Assembly (NCBI RefSeq): GCF_000826685.1
Contig: NZ_JROO01000011.1
Coordinates: 1 to 64,000 of the forward strand
Source: Streptomonospora alba
GTDB lineage: Bacteria; Actinomycetota; Actinomycetes; Streptosporangiales; Streptosporangiaceae
Length of the DNA stretch: 64,000 nt
Direction: 5' to 3'
Under the pieces are notes generated by a model, which worked only from the letters and a program-made list of their open reading frames with translations, made no database searches and was not told where the DNA came from. The translations under genes and the position numbers were made by a program. Below, one piece after another: positions 1-9,193 of the stretch (positions are counted from its first letter, which is position 1; every line of letters starts with the position of its first letter).

Positions 1-24
1 TTGGGGGGTGGGGTTCCCGTTTTC

Positions 25-47
25 GGGGGCCCTGCCCCCCTTTTTTT
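25..47 (+). terminator. Intrinsic terminator of an upstream transcript
   Basis: A G-run and a C-run (25-29 and 35-40) can form a short GC stem, followed directly by seven T residues (41-47). This is the classical rho-independent layout and reads on the plus strand. The gene or RNA it ends lies left of the window. Confidence 0.6.
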
Positions 48-756
48 GTACCCGATTCCGGTCGCGGACGGGAACGGCCGGTGGGCGCCCATTCGTCGGC
101 GAAACGGCCGGTCAGCTGCACTTTCAACGGCAGATTACGGTATCGTACTCGGTATCTGACCGACAGTGATCACCAGGCGTCGGCTCGGCTCATGGTCGGC
201 GCATCCCTTCCGGTGTGTTCTGTCGGTCGTGTTCTGTCGGATTGCCAACACTCATCCGCGACCGAGGTCCCGGCGCTTCCGCCGGGGATGGTCAAGAAGG
301 GAATCAGGTGCTTATTCAAGCGCCGATGCGCGGTGTCATCTGGGAACTGAGCGGCGGCGCGCGCCGCCGCTCCGGGGGCCCCGCCGGCTTCTCGCCGGTG
401 GCGGGCGGGAGCCGGTCCTGCGCGGCTGCCTCATGCACTTCTGCGCAGGGGAGATGAGCCCCTCCGGCCTGTCACCGTCCGCGCCGGCGGAGCCGGGCGT
501 AGCCGCGAACGGCCGTACCGGCTCGGGTTCGCTTCCGTCGGGGACAGACCGAAAGACGTACGTCTCAGAGTGTCGTCCTCGATCCTGAGGCGCCGCGGTT
601 GGATGCGAGCGGCGGTGGGAGGCTCCCACCGCCGCGTTCCGGAGGTACCGAGCGGGCGAATGCGCCCGCCGCATGCAGGTAGAGTGAAAGACCTGGGATG
701 AACAACGCGCTGCTACTCCTGAGTGGCAGCGCTTTTGACTGTTTACGGACGGAAGC
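48..756. other. Non-coding stretch upstream of the TPR gene
   Basis: I find no convincing gene or RNA here; the open frames are short and compositionally arbitrary. Two perfect small inverted repeats are visible: a stem with 11-nt arms around 610-633 (GGCGGTGGGA / TCCCACCGCC core) and a 7-bp stem at 652-669 (GCGGGCG, AATG loop, CGCCCGC). A TAGAGT hexamer at about 675 could be a -10 box for the downstream gene, but I see no matching -35. Confidence 0.4.
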
Positions 757-1905
757 ATGACTGACGAAAGCCGCGGGAACCGGAACGGCTCAGGAGCACG
801 CAACTCTGGAAGCGGCCCCCGTTCCGGCGGTCCAAGTGGCGGCCGAGGCGGCGGTAGCGGCGGTCGGCCCCGCTCCGGGGCCGGAGGCGGCGGCGGTCGT
901 TCGGGAGGCTTCCGTGGCGGTCGTGACGGCGGCGGACGCGGCTCCGGCCAGTCCGGAGGCGGCTCCGGCCGGGGCGGCCAGTCCGGCCAGGGCGGTGGCG
1001 GACGGGACCGCCGTGATGAGCGCGGCGCCCGGTCGGGAGACCGCCGAGTCGGCGGACGCCCCGACCGCGGCGACGACCGCGGCCGTCCCCAGCGCGGTCC
1101 GAGCGGCGGGCAGGGCCGCGACGGTTCGGGCTCCCAGGACCGTGAGGCCGCTCCCCGGTTGCCGGACGACGTGGCCTTCAACGAGCTCGACCCGGAGGTC
1201 CGCAAGGAGCTGACCGGCCTGCCCAAGTCCCTCGCCGAGGTCGTCGGCAGACACATGGTGATGGCCGGCCGCCTGCTCGACGACGAACCCGAGCGCGCCT
1301 ACGAGCACGCCTCCTTCGCCCGCCGGAAAGCCTCCCGAATGGGAATCGTTCGCGAGGCCGCGGGAATCGCCGCCTACTCGGTCGGCAAATGGCAGGAAGC
1401 CCTGTCGGATCTTCGGGCGGCCCGCCGGATGACCGGGCAGGACAACTATCTGCCGATGATCGCCGACTGCGAGCGCGGCCTCGGGCGCCCGGAGCGTGCA
1501 CTGGAGATCGTGCGCGACCCTGCGGCCAAGGACCTGTCGATCGAGGACCGCATCGAACTGCGCATCGTCGCGGCCGGAGCCCGGCGCGACCTCGGGCAAC
1601 CGGAGGCGGCCGTCGTGGAGCTGCAGATCCCCGAGCTGAAGGAGCGGCGCGCCCGCCCGTGGGTCGCGCGCCTCTTCTACGCCTACGCCGACGCGCTCGT
1701 CGCCTCCGGCCGGAAGAAGGAGGCCCGCGAGTACTTCGCGCGCGCCTCCTCGGTGGACCGCGAAGGGCTGACCGACGCCGACGAGCGCATGGCCGAGCTG
1801 GAGGGCGTCGAGATCGTCGACATCGGCGACGACGTCGTCTGGACCGACGCCGAGGACCCCGACGCGGAAGCCGGGGAGTCCGAGGAGAGCGAAACCGACC
1901 GCTGA
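757..1905 (+). CDS. RGG-rich tetratricopeptide-repeat protein
   Basis: The 382-aa product opens the conserved tlyA-nadK-recN neighbourhood, where actinobacteria commonly carry a TPR protein of unknown role. Residues about 12-125 are almost entirely Gly, Arg, Ser and Asp, with many RGG, GRGG and GGR repeats. They are presumably disordered, and such segments often bind RNA. Residues about 140-340 are alpha-helical and TPR-like (helical hairpins such as the one around EPERAYEHASFARRKASRM). The C-terminal 30 residues are strongly acidic. The ATG at 757 follows a GGACGGAAGC stretch acting as ribosome site. The cellular function is not known; I infer a protein- or RNA-binding scaffold. Confidence 0.85.
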   Translation: MTDESRGNRNGSGARNSGSGPRSGGPSGGRGGGSGGRPRSGAGGGGGRSGGFRGGRDGGGRGSGQSGGGSGRGGQSGQGGGGRDRRDERGARSGDRRVGGRPDRGDDRGRPQRGPSGGQGRDGSGSQDREAAPRLPDDVAFNELDPEVRKELTGLPKSLAEVVGRHMVMAGRLLDDEPERAYEHASFARRKASRMGIVREAAGIAAYSVGKWQEALSDLRAARRMTGQDNYLPMIADCERGLGRPERALEIVRDPAAKDLSIEDRIELRIVAAGARRDLGQPEAAVVELQIPELKERRARPWVARLFYAYADALVASGRKKEAREYFARASSVDREGLTDADERMAELEGVEIVDIGDDVVWTDAEDPDAEAGESEESETDR

Positions 1906-1972
1906 CGGCCTGCGCCGACGCCCGTCCGCAGCGGCCCGTCCTCCGGAAAACCGGCTGCGCCCGCACGGACCG

Positions 1973-2749
1973 ATGGCCGAAACCGGCCCGATGGACCTGA
2001 TCGGCGATATCACACGGCTGGTCGACGACGTCCTCGGCCCCGACGCCCTCGGCGTCTACCTGCACGGGTCCGCGGTGTCCGGCGGGCTGAAACCGGCCAG
2101 CGACCTCGACGTGCTCGTCGTCTCCCGGCGGACCATGGACGACGGCCGGCGGCGCCGGCTTCTCGACGGGCTGCTCGCGCGATCCGGCTTCTCCGGCGGA
2201 GCGCGACCGGTCGAGCTCACCGTCGTCGTCCAATCCCGGGTCCGCCCGTGGCGGTTCCCGCCCACCGGCGACTTCCTGTACGGCGAGTGGATGCGCGACG
2301 AGTTCGCCGCGGGCGGTCCGCCCCGGCCCGCCACGATGCCGGATCTGGCGCTGATCGTCACGATGGCGCTGGCCGGGGACCGCCCGCTCGCCGGCCGGCC
2401 GCCCGCGCAGGTACTCGACCCGGTCCCGCACGCCGACGTGGTGCGCGCAAGCGTGGCGGGCATCCCCGACCTGCTCGCCGAGGTGGACACCGACACCCGC
2501 AACGTGGTGCTGACCCTCGCCCGCGTCTGGGCCACGCTCGCCACCGGCGAGGTCATGACCAAGGATGCCGCCGCGGAATGGGCCCTCGCCCGGCTTCCGC
2601 AGGAGCACCGGCCCGTGCTGTCCCATGCCAGGGACCTGTATCTGCACCGGCGGTACTCCGAGGAGGTCTGGAGCGACGAGCTGAGGGCGCGAGTAGGGCC
2701 CCACGTCGAGGCGGTGCTCGCCGGGATCGACAGGTCGACCTCCCGCTGA
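1973..2749 (+). CDS. Aminoglycoside nucleotidyltransferase, AadA/ANT(3'')-(9) family
   Basis: The 258-aa protein matches the length (about 260) and motif order of AadA-type enzymes, which adenylylate streptomycin and spectinomycin using ATP. The nucleotidyltransferase signature is complete: GSAVSGGLK at 32-40, then PASDLDVLV with D44 and D46 as the metal-binding pair. A second acid is supplied by the VELTVVV strand. Other family landmarks are PWRFP, the GEW motif, FDPVP-like LDPVP, RNVVLTLAR and the C-terminal AAEWALARLP helix. It starts 67 nt after the TPR gene. An in-frame ATG at 1991 is an alternative start; neither has a clear Shine-Dalgarno. Substrate is inferred from family only. Confidence 0.85.
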   Translation: MAETGPMDLIGDITRLVDDVLGPDALGVYLHGSAVSGGLKPASDLDVLVVSRRTMDDGRRRRLLDGLLARSGFSGGARPVELTVVVQSRVRPWRFPPTGDFLYGEWMRDEFAAGGPPRPATMPDLALIVTMALAGDRPLAGRPPAQVLDPVPHADVVRASVAGIPDLLAEVDTDTRNVVLTLARVWATLATGEVMTKDAAAEWALARLPQEHRPVLSHARDLYLHRRYSEEVWSDELRARVGPHVEAVLAGIDRSTSR

Positions 2750-2795
2750 GGGCGCCGGTGGCGCTGCCGCCGCGACGCGCCGGCGCGGCGGTGGT

Positions 2796-3998
2796 TCAGT
2801 CCGCCCGGTCGGCCAGGGCCGCGGTGATGTCGTGCACAATCCGGATGCGGTGGTTGTGCGTGTCGGCGATGTAGAGGTCACCGCTGGGGCTGACGGCGAG
2901 GCCGCCGGGGGAGTCGAGGGCGGCCTGCTCGGCCGGTCCGCCGTCTCCGGTGAAGCCGTGGTGCCCGGTTCCCGCGACGACGATCGGTTCGCGTCGGCCC
3001 GGTGTGAAGGCCAGAACACGGTTCTCGACGGCGTCGGCCGCGAACAGTATGCCCGTGCGGCTGTCCACGGCGATGGCTTGCGGATGCTCCGGCAGCCGCG
3101 GGTTCCATGCGGCGCTTACGGTGTGCTCGTAGGAGTCCAGCTTGCGCAGCCCGGCGATGCCGTCGACGAACAGGAGTGAGCCGTCGCCGTCCACGGCCAA
3201 CCGGCCGAGCTCGGCGAACTCCCCGTCCGCGGGGTACCCGCTGCCCGGCCGCCCCTGCGCACCGTTTCCGGCGACCACCCGCACGTGATCGGGCTCCGGC
3301 CGCCCGGCGTCGCGGGCCTCGTGCGGGCCGACCGCCACGATGCGGCCGTTGCCGCTGTCGGCGATGTAGAGCCTCCCGCCGGGGCCGACGTCGACGCCGC
3401 TGGGCCACCACAGAGCACCCAGCCGCTCCATATGCGGAGGGGACAGCTGCGTGGCGGAGCCGTCTCCGCGGCCCGCGAGGATCTCGATCGTTCCCTCCTT
3501 CGGGGCGATCGCGGCCACCTGGTTCTGCAGCGTAGAGGCGGCGTAGAGGGTGTCGCCGTAGGAGCTCACGGCCAGGTCGGCGACCTCGGGCAGTGCCGCG
3601 GCCGTGGCGCTCTCGGCCCGAGCCCAGTCCTTCCCGCCCCCGCCGGCGACCGTGTTGATGGTGCCGCTGTCGGGGCTGACGCGGCGGATCCGGTTGTTGT
3701 CGGTGTCGGCGACATAAAGGGTGCCGTCGGCGGCGAACGCCAGGGCGCCGGGCGCGTTCAGCCGCGCTCCTACGGCGTCGCCCGCGTCTCCGGCATAGCC
3801 GCCCTCGAGCCACCCGGGTTCGCCCGTGCCGACGACGGTCTCGATGGTGCCCGGCTTGTCGGTCCGCGCCGGTGTGCTGCAGGCGGCGGGAGCGAACGCG
3901 AGCGCTGCGAGCATCAGCGCACCCGCCCGCCGCAGCGGGCGCGCGGGCGCCACGCCGGTCCCGCCGCCGAAGAGGAGGGCCAGCGGGCCGAGGGGCAT
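2796..3998 (-). CDS. NHL-repeat beta-propeller, probable secreted lipoprotein
   Basis: The 400-aa protein has an N-terminal hydrophobic segment ending in APAACS, which may be a lipobox although the -3 position is not a typical Leu. It is followed by NHL-type propeller blades with the recurring pattern GTLYVADTDNNRIRRV, GRLYIADSGNGRIVAV and GDLYIADTHNHRIRIV. Six or so blades fill the rest, as expected for an extracytoplasmic six-bladed propeller. The start at 3998 is preferred over an upstream ATG at 4064 because AAGGA lies 5 nt before it and the signal peptide then begins normally. Ligand and role cannot be inferred. Confidence 0.8.
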   Translation of the reverse strand: MPLGPLALLFGGGTGVAPARPLRRAGALMLAALAFAPAACSTPARTDKPGTIETVVGTGEPGWLEGGYAGDAGDAVGARLNAPGALAFAADGTLYVADTDNNRIRRVSPDSGTINTVAGGGGKDWARAESATAAALPEVADLAVSSYGDTLYAASTLQNQVAAIAPKEGTIEILAGRGDGSATQLSPPHMERLGALWWPSGVDVGPGGRLYIADSGNGRIVAVGPHEARDAGRPEPDHVRVVAGNGAQGRPGSGYPADGEFAELGRLAVDGDGSLLFVDGIAGLRKLDSYEHTVSAAWNPRLPEHPQAIAVDSRTGILFAADAVENRVLAFTPGRREPIVVAGTGHHGFTGDGGPAEQAALDSPGGLAVSPSGDLYIADTHNHRIRIVHDITAALADRAD

Positions 3999-4141
3999 CG
4001 GTGTCCTTGGGGGAGGGCTCGACGGGTGGACGAAGGTGACGATACCCGGATCGGTGCCGGTCATGCCTGTGGATGTCTTCGTCGCCCGCGAACGCGCAGG
4101 CTGGGCCGTTCAGCCGTCCCGGTCCGCGGCGCTCCGCCGTC

Positions 4142-5389
4142 TCAGCCGCTGCGCGCCCCGGCCTCTCCGGGGATCCCGTGCCGGTTGTAATGGGTGCTCC
4201 GCCACCCCAGAATGCCGGCGGAGAGCAATGTGGCGGCCAGCGACGCCAGCAGCACGCCTCCCTTGGCGCTGTCCAGCATCGACTCGGCCCCCGGGTAGGC
4301 CAGCTCGGTGATCAGCAGTGAGACCGTGAAGCCGATTCCCGCCAGGATCGACATTCCGGCGATGTCCCACCAGCTCAGTGTGGGGTTGAGTTCTGCACGG
4401 GTCACCTTGGTGGTGATCCAGGCGCCGCCGAGGATGCCGACGAGCTTGCCCACGACCAGGCCGAAGAAGACGCCCAGCGCGATGGTGTCGGTGACCATCT
4501 GGGCGATGCCGCCGAACGCCACTCCCGCCGACATGAGGGCGAAGATCGGCAGGGCCACCCCCATCGCCCAAGGGCGCAGCATGTGCTCGACGCGGTGCAG
4601 CGGCGACTCGTGCTCGCCCTCGGCCTCGGTACTGCGCATCAGCATGCCCATGGCCACGCCTGCGATGGTCGCGTGCACTCCGCTCTCGTGCATCAGCGCC
4701 CAGATCGCGAAGGCGAGCGGAACGTAGACCACCCAGTTGGGGATGGGAGAGCGGTCGAGGGCGGCGGCCGGGCCCCGGCCCTGCTGCAGGAAGCCGAACG
4801 CCGCCAGGAGTGCCAGGGCGGCGATCAGGGCGCCGAATTTCAGGTCGTCGGTGTAGAAGACGGCGATGACGAGGATCGCGCCCAGGTCGTCGACGATGGC
4901 CAGCGTAAGCAGGAACGTGCGCAGCGCCGGAGGCAGATGGCGGCCGATGATCGCCAGCACGGCCAGCGCGAAGGCGATGTCGGTGGCCATCGGAACGCCC
5001 CAGCCGGAGAGCCCCTCGGGCCGGGTCAGGTTGAAGAGGACGAAGACCAGCGCCGGTACCACCATGCCGCCGGCGGCGGCCACGATGGGCAGCATCGCCC
5101 GTCTCGGGTTGCGCAGCTCACCGTGGACGAACTCCTGCTTGAGCTCGGCGCCGATGATGAAGAAGAACAGCGCCAGGATGCCGTCGGCGGCCCAGTGCTC
5201 GACGTCGAGGTCCAGGTGCAGCGGCTCGGACGGGCCGAAGGTGAAGCCGCGGACCGCCTCGTACAGTCCCGACCACGGCGAGTTGGCCCAGATGAGTGCC
5301 ACGGCGGCCGCGGCGATCAGGAGGAAACCGCCGACGGAGTCCTTGCGAAGTGCGTCGGCGAGTCCGTTCGAACTCGTCTTGGTCGCCAT
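4142..5389 (-). CDS. nhaA: Na+/H+ antiporter NhaA
   Basis: The 415-aa polytopic membrane protein exchanges internal Na+ for external H+ in pH and salt homeostasis. It has about 12 hydrophobic segments and the family landmarks FFFIIGAELKQE (75-86), the TM IV site MATDIAFALA with D137, and the paired aspartates D167-D168 in LAIVDDLGAI that bind the ion. Length and end-to-end pattern match NhaA. It runs opposite to the Nudix gene and is a stand-alone transcription unit here. Confidence 0.96.
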   Translation of the reverse strand: MATKTSSNGLADALRKDSVGGFLLIAAAAVALIWANSPWSGLYEAVRGFTFGPSEPLHLDLDVEHWAADGILALFFFIIGAELKQEFVHGELRNPRRAMLPIVAAAGGMVVPALVFVLFNLTRPEGLSGWGVPMATDIAFALAVLAIIGRHLPPALRTFLLTLAIVDDLGAILVIAVFYTDDLKFGALIAALALLAAFGFLQQGRGPAAALDRSPIPNWVVYVPLAFAIWALMHESGVHATIAGVAMGMLMRSTEAEGEHESPLHRVEHMLRPWAMGVALPIFALMSAGVAFGGIAQMVTDTIALGVFFGLVVGKLVGILGGAWITTKVTRAELNPTLSWWDIAGMSILAGIGFTVSLLITELAYPGAESMLDSAKGGVLLASLAATLLSAGILGWRSTHYNRHGIPGEAGARSG

Positions 5390-5703
5390 GGTCGAAACTC
5401 CCGAGTCGTCCCTACGCGTTGCAGAACATCGCCGACCAGACTTCCCGGCACACCATGCGTGTCACACCGACCGCCCGGACAACCCTGCCCTATGGCTCGG
5501 GATCTGTCCAAGTCATCCCAGCTCACACGAGTTCGCGAAACTCACCGAGCAGGGGGTTCCTGAATTCTAGGAGAGTACGATTACACCGGCCCCCCCGGGG
5601 GGCGGTTCGCAGGGCCGCCGACCGCCCGCTCCGGAGGACGTTCCGGGCGGCCCCGCCGGCCGCCCGCCCTTCCGAACCCCCGATCGCCGAGGTGTTCGAC
5701 CCC
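5390..5703. other. Intergenic region between nhaA and the Nudix gene
   Basis: This is the divergent promoter region of nhaA and the downstream Nudix gene. An open frame continues through it from inside nhaA, but its residues are low-complexity and precede a much better start at 5704. I see no operator or conserved RNA. Confidence 0.4.
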
Positions 5704-6132
5704 ATGAGCCCGCAACCGTCGCTGAACGGCGCCGCCGTACACCTGGGACGCTTGCCCGAACGCCACGATTCCGTGGTGTGCCTGCTGTTCCGCGGTGAAC
5801 GGCCGGTGCTGGTGCGCCACCGCAGCCGTGCCTGGGAGTTCCCCGGCGGCCACGCCGAACCCGGCGAGGGCATCGAGGCGACGGCGCGCCGCGAAGCCCG
5901 CGAGGAGGCCGGCGCCGACCTCGGCGAGGTGCACGTCGACGGCTACTACGTCCTCGCCGGCGGCCATACGACCGTCGTCACCCATGCGCAGGTTGCGGCG
6001 CGCCGGCCGCTCGACGGCACTTTCGAGACCGACGAGGTCGGCGAGTTCGACGTGCTGCCCGCTGACCTGTCGTGGGACGACGGCATCTACGCCCACCTGC
6101 TGCGCGTGCTGGGCCTGCCCGGCGCACCGTGA
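5704..6132 (+). CDS. Nudix hydrolase
   Basis: The 142-aa protein carries a complete Nudix box at about residues 46-68: G-HAEPG-E-GIEATAR-REAREEAG, matching GX5EX7REUXEEXGU. Such enzymes hydrolyse nucleoside diphosphates linked to another moiety with Mg2+. The frame is open further upstream, but the ATG at 5704 gives a single compact Nudix domain, with a YVLAGGHTTVVTHAQV beta-strand region after the box. Substrate cannot be told. It is followed after a short gap by the converging MBL gene. Confidence 0.85.
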   Translation: MSPQPSLNGAAVHLGRLPERHDSVVCLLFRGERPVLVRHRSRAWEFPGGHAEPGEGIEATARREAREEAGADLGEVHVDGYYVLAGGHTTVVTHAQVAARRPLDGTFETDEVGEFDVLPADLSWDDGIYAHLLRVLGLPGAP

Positions 6133-6191
6133 GCCGCCGGGGCGGCTTCCGGGGCCCGGGCGCCGTGGAGCCCCGGCGGGGCCGACCCCGG

Positions 6192-7196
6192 TCAGCCCTC
6201 CCGCTGCCCCCCGGAGTCGGCGGCCGCACGCTGGTCCTCGGCGACGCGGTCGAGCCAGTGCGTGATGCCGGTGACGTTGCTGTGCACTCCGCTGAGGACG
6301 TCCATGACCTCGGCCGATTCGGCGGAGACCGATTCCGGGTTGGGGCGGTAGCGGCTCACGACCCGCTCGCGCACCATGGCCACGGCATGGTCGAGGTCGG
6401 GGGAGTCGGCCCGTGCGTCGCGAACCGTCTCCACCCACATCCGCAGTTCCTCCTCGGCGCTCTGCAGCGTCTCGCCGACCGTATCGACGGCCCCGAAGTG
6501 CGAGAACATCAGCCGTCGCGCCCCGATGTCGCCGAACAGCCGCAGGGACGCGACCGCGGCGTCCAAGTCGAAGTCGGGCGGCGGGGTGGCGGGCCGCACG
6601 TCGCCGGTCGCGGGGTTGTAGACGCCCAGGGCGTCGCCGACGTAGAGATCTCCGGTGGCGGAGTCCACCAGGCCGACGTGGTGCTTGGCGTGGCCGGGTG
6701 TGTAGTGGCTGACCAGCCGGCGCCCGGCGCCCAGGTCGACCTCGCCGCTTTCGGCGACCGAGCGGATGCGGGCGGCGTCGGTGGGGCGCAGGTCGCCGAA
6801 GAGGACGTCGAGCTGGTCGCCCCAGACCATGCGGGCGCTACGCATCAGGCGCGACGGATCGGCGAGGTGGCGGGCGCCCCGCTCGTGGACCACGATCTCG
6901 GCGTTGGGGAACATCGTCGCGATGTCGCCGACGCCGCCGGCGTGGTCGAGGTGGATGTGGGTGACGACGACGGTGGCCAGGTCCCGGGGGCCGATTCCGA
7001 GCGCCTGCAGCGCGTCCCGCAGCACCGGTGCGGATCCGGCGGTGCCCACCTCGACGACGCAGGGCCGCTCGGTGCGGATCAGGTAGCTGGAGGTGATCCC
7101 GGGATAGCCCGCCATCCGCGTGTCGATGGCGAAGATGTCGTCGCCCAGGGCGGTGATGCCGCTGGGCAGCGCGTTGGGGTCCACGTCGTCGTGCAC
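6192..7196 (-). CDS. MBL-fold metallo-hydrolase
   Basis: The 334-aa protein has the metallo-beta-lactamase signature THIHLDHAGG at 79-88 (H80, H82, D84, H85), a downstream His in YTPGHAKHHVG, the bridging Asp in LYVGDALGVY, and a final metal His in LMFSHFGAV. The pattern resembles glyoxalase II or lactonase-like hydrolases. The annotated GTG start at 7196 is preceded by GGAAGGAG about 7 nt upstream. The frame stays open far upstream but crosses the divergent ssb gene, so that extension is spurious. The roughly 100 C-terminal residues after the core are helical and charged. Substrate unknown. Confidence 0.85.
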   Translation of the reverse strand: MHDDVDPNALPSGITALGDDIFAIDTRMAGYPGITSSYLIRTERPCVVEVGTAGSAPVLRDALQALGIGPRDLATVVVTHIHLDHAGGVGDIATMFPNAEIVVHERGARHLADPSRLMRSARMVWGDQLDVLFGDLRPTDAARIRSVAESGEVDLGAGRRLVSHYTPGHAKHHVGLVDSATGDLYVGDALGVYNPATGDVRPATPPPDFDLDAAVASLRLFGDIGARRLMFSHFGAVDTVGETLQSAEEELRMWVETVRDARADSPDLDHAVAMVRERVVSRYRPNPESVSAESAEVMDVLSGVHSNVTGITHWLDRVAEDQRAAADSGGQREG

Positions 7197-7544
7197 CTGG
7201 CGTCTCCTTCCGCTTGCGAACGGCGGCCCGAGGTGCGGGCCGCCGCAGAGGGTCCCGGGGCCGGCGGCGGTTGCCGCGGTGCGGGAGCGCCGCCTCCGCC
7301 GCGACCGGGCGGCCTGTGCCGAATCTAGTTCACCGCGGATCCGACGTGGCCGGGCGGGGCAGGCGCGGCCGCCGCCCACCGCCGCCCCGACGGAGCCGGG
7401 TGCGTCGAGACTTGTCCACAGGTCGGGAATCGGGCTTTCGGCCGAGGGTGTGCGACTCGGATTCTGGAATCGCCCGGCCGGTCCGCTTCGGCGGTCCGGC
7501 AGCCGCCACTCGGGACCATCGAGTCTCGTCCGCAGGGAGGAACC
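7197..7544. other. Divergent promoter region, MBL gene and ssb paralogue
   Basis: These 348 bases separate two divergent genes and must hold both promoters. Apart from the two ribosome sites at its edges (GGAAGGAG near 7210 on the minus strand, GGGAGGAACC at 7534-7543 on the plus strand) I see no clear operator, RNA structure or coding sequence. Confidence 0.4.
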
Positions 7545-8036
7545 ATGCCCGACACGACCACGCCCCCGACCACCGCTCCGGCGCCGGCGACGATTCCCGG
7601 CACCGCGAACGCCACCGGAACCACTCGCGGCAAGCGGGCGGCGGCGTCCGCGCGCGGCTCGGCCGGCGGGAACGATCGCGAGCCCGGCCACCGCAACGAG
7701 GTCGTCGTCGCCGGACGCATCACCGCCGAGCCCTACGTCCGCGAACTGGCCAGCGGCGACCGCCTCACCACCTGGCGGGTCTCGATCGCCCGCGCCCCCG
7801 CCCAGCAGCGCCCCAACCAGTCCGCCGACCCCATCACCTGCGTCAGCTTCCAGAAGGCCATCGAGGAGCGCACCCGCGAGTGGCGCCTCGGCGACGTCGT
7901 CCAGATCAGCGGCGTGCTGCGCAGGCGCTTCTGGAGGTCGCCCAAGGGCGCGGCAAGCGTCGTGGAGATCGAGGCGCGCACCGTTCAGCGCATCAGTCGC
8001 CGCCCCGGATCCTCCGCGGACGCTTCCGGGAGCTGA
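7545..8036 (+). CDS. ssb: Single-stranded DNA-binding protein paralogue without acidic tip
   Basis: The 163-aa protein contains one OB-fold SSB domain at about residues 48-150, with the strand pattern HRNEVVVAGRI, TTWRVSIARA, PITCVSFQKAIEE and GDVVQISGVLRRRFW. It binds single-stranded DNA. Residues 1-45 are a Thr/Pro/Ala- and then Arg-rich disordered extension. The C-terminus ends SSADASGS and lacks the DDDIPF-like acidic tip that recruits replication and repair partners in the housekeeping SSB. It is therefore probably a secondary paralogue. GGGAGGAACC precedes the ATG. Confidence 0.88.
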   Translation: MPDTTTPPTTAPAPATIPGTANATGTTRGKRAAASARGSAGGNDREPGHRNEVVVAGRITAEPYVRELASGDRLTTWRVSIARAPAQQRPNQSADPITCVSFQKAIEERTREWRLGDVVQISGVLRRRFWRSPKGAASVVEIEARTVQRISRRPGSSADASGS

Positions 8037-8158
8037 CGTCCTGATCCCCGCCGCTGCGCCGTGCCCGGATCTGCCGGTGAACCCGTGCATGCCGCCGGGC
8101 ACGGCAGGCCCTCTGCGTTCGTCGCGGCCTCGGCGGCGGGTCCGGACCGCCTGCGGTG

Positions 8159-9193
8159 CTAGTCGTCCTCCGGCAGGCCCAGCTCGGCGAGGGCCTCGTC
8201 GCAGCTGCCGTCCGGAACGGGGCCGTCGGGGTGGGCGGCCCAGGCGCAGGCGCACAGGGCGCGCAGGCCGTCCAGGCGTTCGCCCCGGCCCGAGAGGCGC
8301 AGCCGGCCCGCCCGGAGAGCGGCGGTCCACCCGCCGCAGTGGGCATCCCCGGACTCCATACGGACGTGCGGGTGGGGCTGGTTGATCCCGGACAGATCCC
8401 AGGCGAGGAAGGAGGGACGGTGCTCGGGCGGAGCGATCACCGCTTGGGCGGGGCTCGTCACACCGGAGAACACCAGCAGGCCGGCGGCGCCGCGCACTGT
8501 GGCGCTTTCGATGTCGGTGTCGAGTCGGTCGCCCACCACCAGCGGCGCCTCGGCACCGGTCCGCAGCACGCCCTCCTCGTGCAGGGGCCGCATGGGCTTG
8601 CCTGCCACCACCGGCTCCTTGCCGGTGGCGTGGGCGATCACCCGGGCGGCCGCGCCGTTGCCCGGTTGCACGCCGAGGTCCAGGGGTGCCGTCGCGTCGT
8701 TATTGGCCGACACGAACAGCGCGCCGTCGGCCACCGCGAGCGCCCCCTGGACCATCAGGTCGTAGCTCAGCCGGGGGGAGTAGCCCTGGATCACGGCCAC
8801 CGGCCGCTCCGCGGCCGTCGACACCGGTCGCAGTCCGCGCTGGCGCAGCGCCAACCGCAGGCCCGTGTCACCCACCACCAGCACGGCCGATCCGGCCGGG
8901 AAGCGCTCCGACACAAGCCGCGCGGCGGCCTCCGCCGAGGTCACCACATCCTCCGGAGCCGCCCCGACCCCCATCGAGGTGAGCCGTTCGGCGACCCGGG
9001 CGGGAGTGCGGGCCGCGTTGTTGGTCACGAAGGCCACGCGCATGCCTGCCGCCCGTGCCTTGTCGACGGCCTCGGGCGCGGCGGGCACCGGAGCGGAGCC
9101 GACGTAGACGACGCCGTCGAGATCGAGCAGAGCCGCGTCGTAGCGCTCGTTCAGCGGGCTCTCTGCGCTCTGCAGGGTCATGCCGTCAGTCAT
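8159..9193 (-). CDS. HAD-superfamily class IIA phosphatase (NagD-like)
   Basis: The 344-aa protein has the HAD nucleophile motif LLDLDGVVY with D24 and D26, motif II in VAFVTNNAART, the Lys motif around VVAGKPMRPL, and motif IV in VVGDRLDTDIESA. The cap inserted between motifs II and III marks subclass IIA, as in NagD and phosphoglycolate phosphatase homologues. A HAD gene of this type is a fixed member of the tlyA cluster in actinobacteria. The last 75 residues extend past the HAD core and include a C-x2-G-W and a CACAW segment. Substrate not known. Confidence 0.9.
   Translation of the reverse strand: MTDGMTLQSAESPLNERYDAALLDLDGVVYVGSAPVPAAPEAVDKARAAGMRVAFVTNNAARTPARVAERLTSMGVGAAPEDVVTSAEAAARLVSERFPAGSAVLVVGDTGLRLALRQRGLRPVSTAAERPVAVIQGYSPRLSYDLMVQGALAVADGALFVSANNDATAPLDLGVQPGNGAAARVIAHATGKEPVVAGKPMRPLHEEGVLRTGAEAPLVVGDRLDTDIESATVRGAAGLLVFSGVTSPAQAVIAPPEHRPSFLAWDLSGINQPHPHVRMESGDAHCGGWTAALRAGRLRLSGRGERLDGLRALCACAWAAHPDGPVPDGSCDEALAELGLPEDD

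Noticed and set aside
1-756. tRNA or 5S rRNA remnant at the left edge
   Set aside because: No cloverleaf or conserved rRNA end could be seen; only a terminator and small stems.
5296-5703. N-terminal extension of the Nudix protein
   Set aside because: It lies inside nhaA and its promoter, is low in complexity, and 5704 gives a normal Nudix domain.
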